Source of the DNA: Deltaproteobacteria bacterium
GTDB lineage: Bacteria; Desulfobacterota; GWC2-55-46
Length of the DNA stretch: 11,402 bases
Reading direction: 5' to 3'
NCBI GenBank assembly: GCA_016218095.1
Contig: JACREV010000201.1
Location: 1-11,402 of the forward strand
The notes under the pieces are model-generated. The model was given only the letters and a program-made list of their open reading frames with translations, was not told the origin of the DNA and ran no database searches. The translations under genes were made by a program, and so were the position numbers. Positions 11,228-11,402 of this stretch are shown piece after piece. How positions within the stretch are numbered: position 1 is the stretch's first letter; the number at the start of each line of letters is the position of its first letter.

Positions 11228-11402
11228 ATCGTATGACCTTCCTCCTCGCCTCTATCGCGCCTTCGTAAATACTCAAGAGCCTCGGCAGGTAGACCCCCAT
11301 CGTGTAGTTCTCCTGCACGCGTCTGTAGCCCATGATCCCCATCACCTTCGCCGCTTCCTTATCCTTTAGCACCAGCTCAATCTTGTCGGCCAGATCTTTT
11401 AC
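11226..11402 (-). CDS. Probable group 1 glycosyltransferase, C-terminal fragment
   Basis: The minus strand is open from the window edge to TAA at 11226-11228, giving the last 58 residues of a protein whose start lies beyond 11402. The sequence LADKIELVLKDKEAAKVMGIMGYRRVQENYTM...YLPRLLSIYEGAIEARRKVIR has the helix layout that ends many GT-B fold, group 1 glycosyltransferases (L...I..LL.D......MG..G..RV...F....). The catalytic EX7E region is outside the window, so substrate and exact family cannot be judged. Confidence 0.7.
   Translation of the reverse strand, partial: VKDLADKIELVLKDKEAAKVMGIMGYRRVQENYTMGVYLPRLLSIYEGAIEARRKVIR

Overview
The window reads as chromosomal DNA of a Gram-negative, moderately GC-rich bacterium: there are lipoprotein and Sec signal peptides, periplasmic YceI proteins, a b-type cytochrome, and heavy use of AGG (Arg) and ATA (Ile) codons. 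These traits would suit a deltaproteobacterial, Desulfobacterota or Nitrospirota-like lineage, but no marker gene here settles the taxonomy. I see no rRNA, tRNA, CRISPR array, transposase or integrase.

Layout. (1) 1-1250, plus: the end of an AhpD/CMD-like peroxidase overlaps by 1 nt a radical SAM enzyme of the ArsS type, an arsenosugar-biosynthesis pair. A possible 24-codon Cys-rich ORF overlaps its end. (2) 1410-2776, minus: a tandem-CBS protein and an orphan GAF protein. (3) 2846-3489: a complete tiny minus-strand transcription unit (promoter, strong SD, 39-aa single-TM protein, terminator), then a divergent plus-strand lipoprotein. (4) 3506-5276, minus: a membrane GAF-GGDEF diguanylate cyclase preceded by a PilZ protein, i.e. 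a source and a possible receptor of c-di-GMP. (5) 5277-5621: non-coding, with a long inverted repeat and a strong intrinsic terminator. (6) 5622-7795, minus: a tightly coupled operon marR - cytochrome b561 - yceI - yceI, with a 27-bp palindromic operator over its promoter. (7) 8040-8261, plus: a 73-aa two-TM protein, divergent from that operon, whose promoter is wrapped in TTGAAAG/CTTTCAA repeats. (8) 8363-8917, minus: a PAS-like protein with a C-terminal CxxC...HGxCxxC motif. (9) 9313-11052, plus: a RhlE-like DEAD-box helicase with a ~200-residue charged repetitive tail. (10) 11105-11177: a palindromic, repeat-like intergenic element. (11) 11226-11402, minus: the C-terminus of a probable glycosyltransferase.

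How the parts fit. The best defined unit is the MarR-controlled operon. Its four genes overlap or nearly touch, it begins at a MarR-sized operator and it ends at a clear terminator. It resembles the known pairing of YceI with b561 cytochromes (E. coli yceJ-yceI) but has its own regulator and two diverged YceI proteins. The second theme is signalling: GAF, GGDEF, PilZ, CBS and PAS-like proteins. The least explained items are the two small membrane proteins and the two repeat-like intergenic elements.
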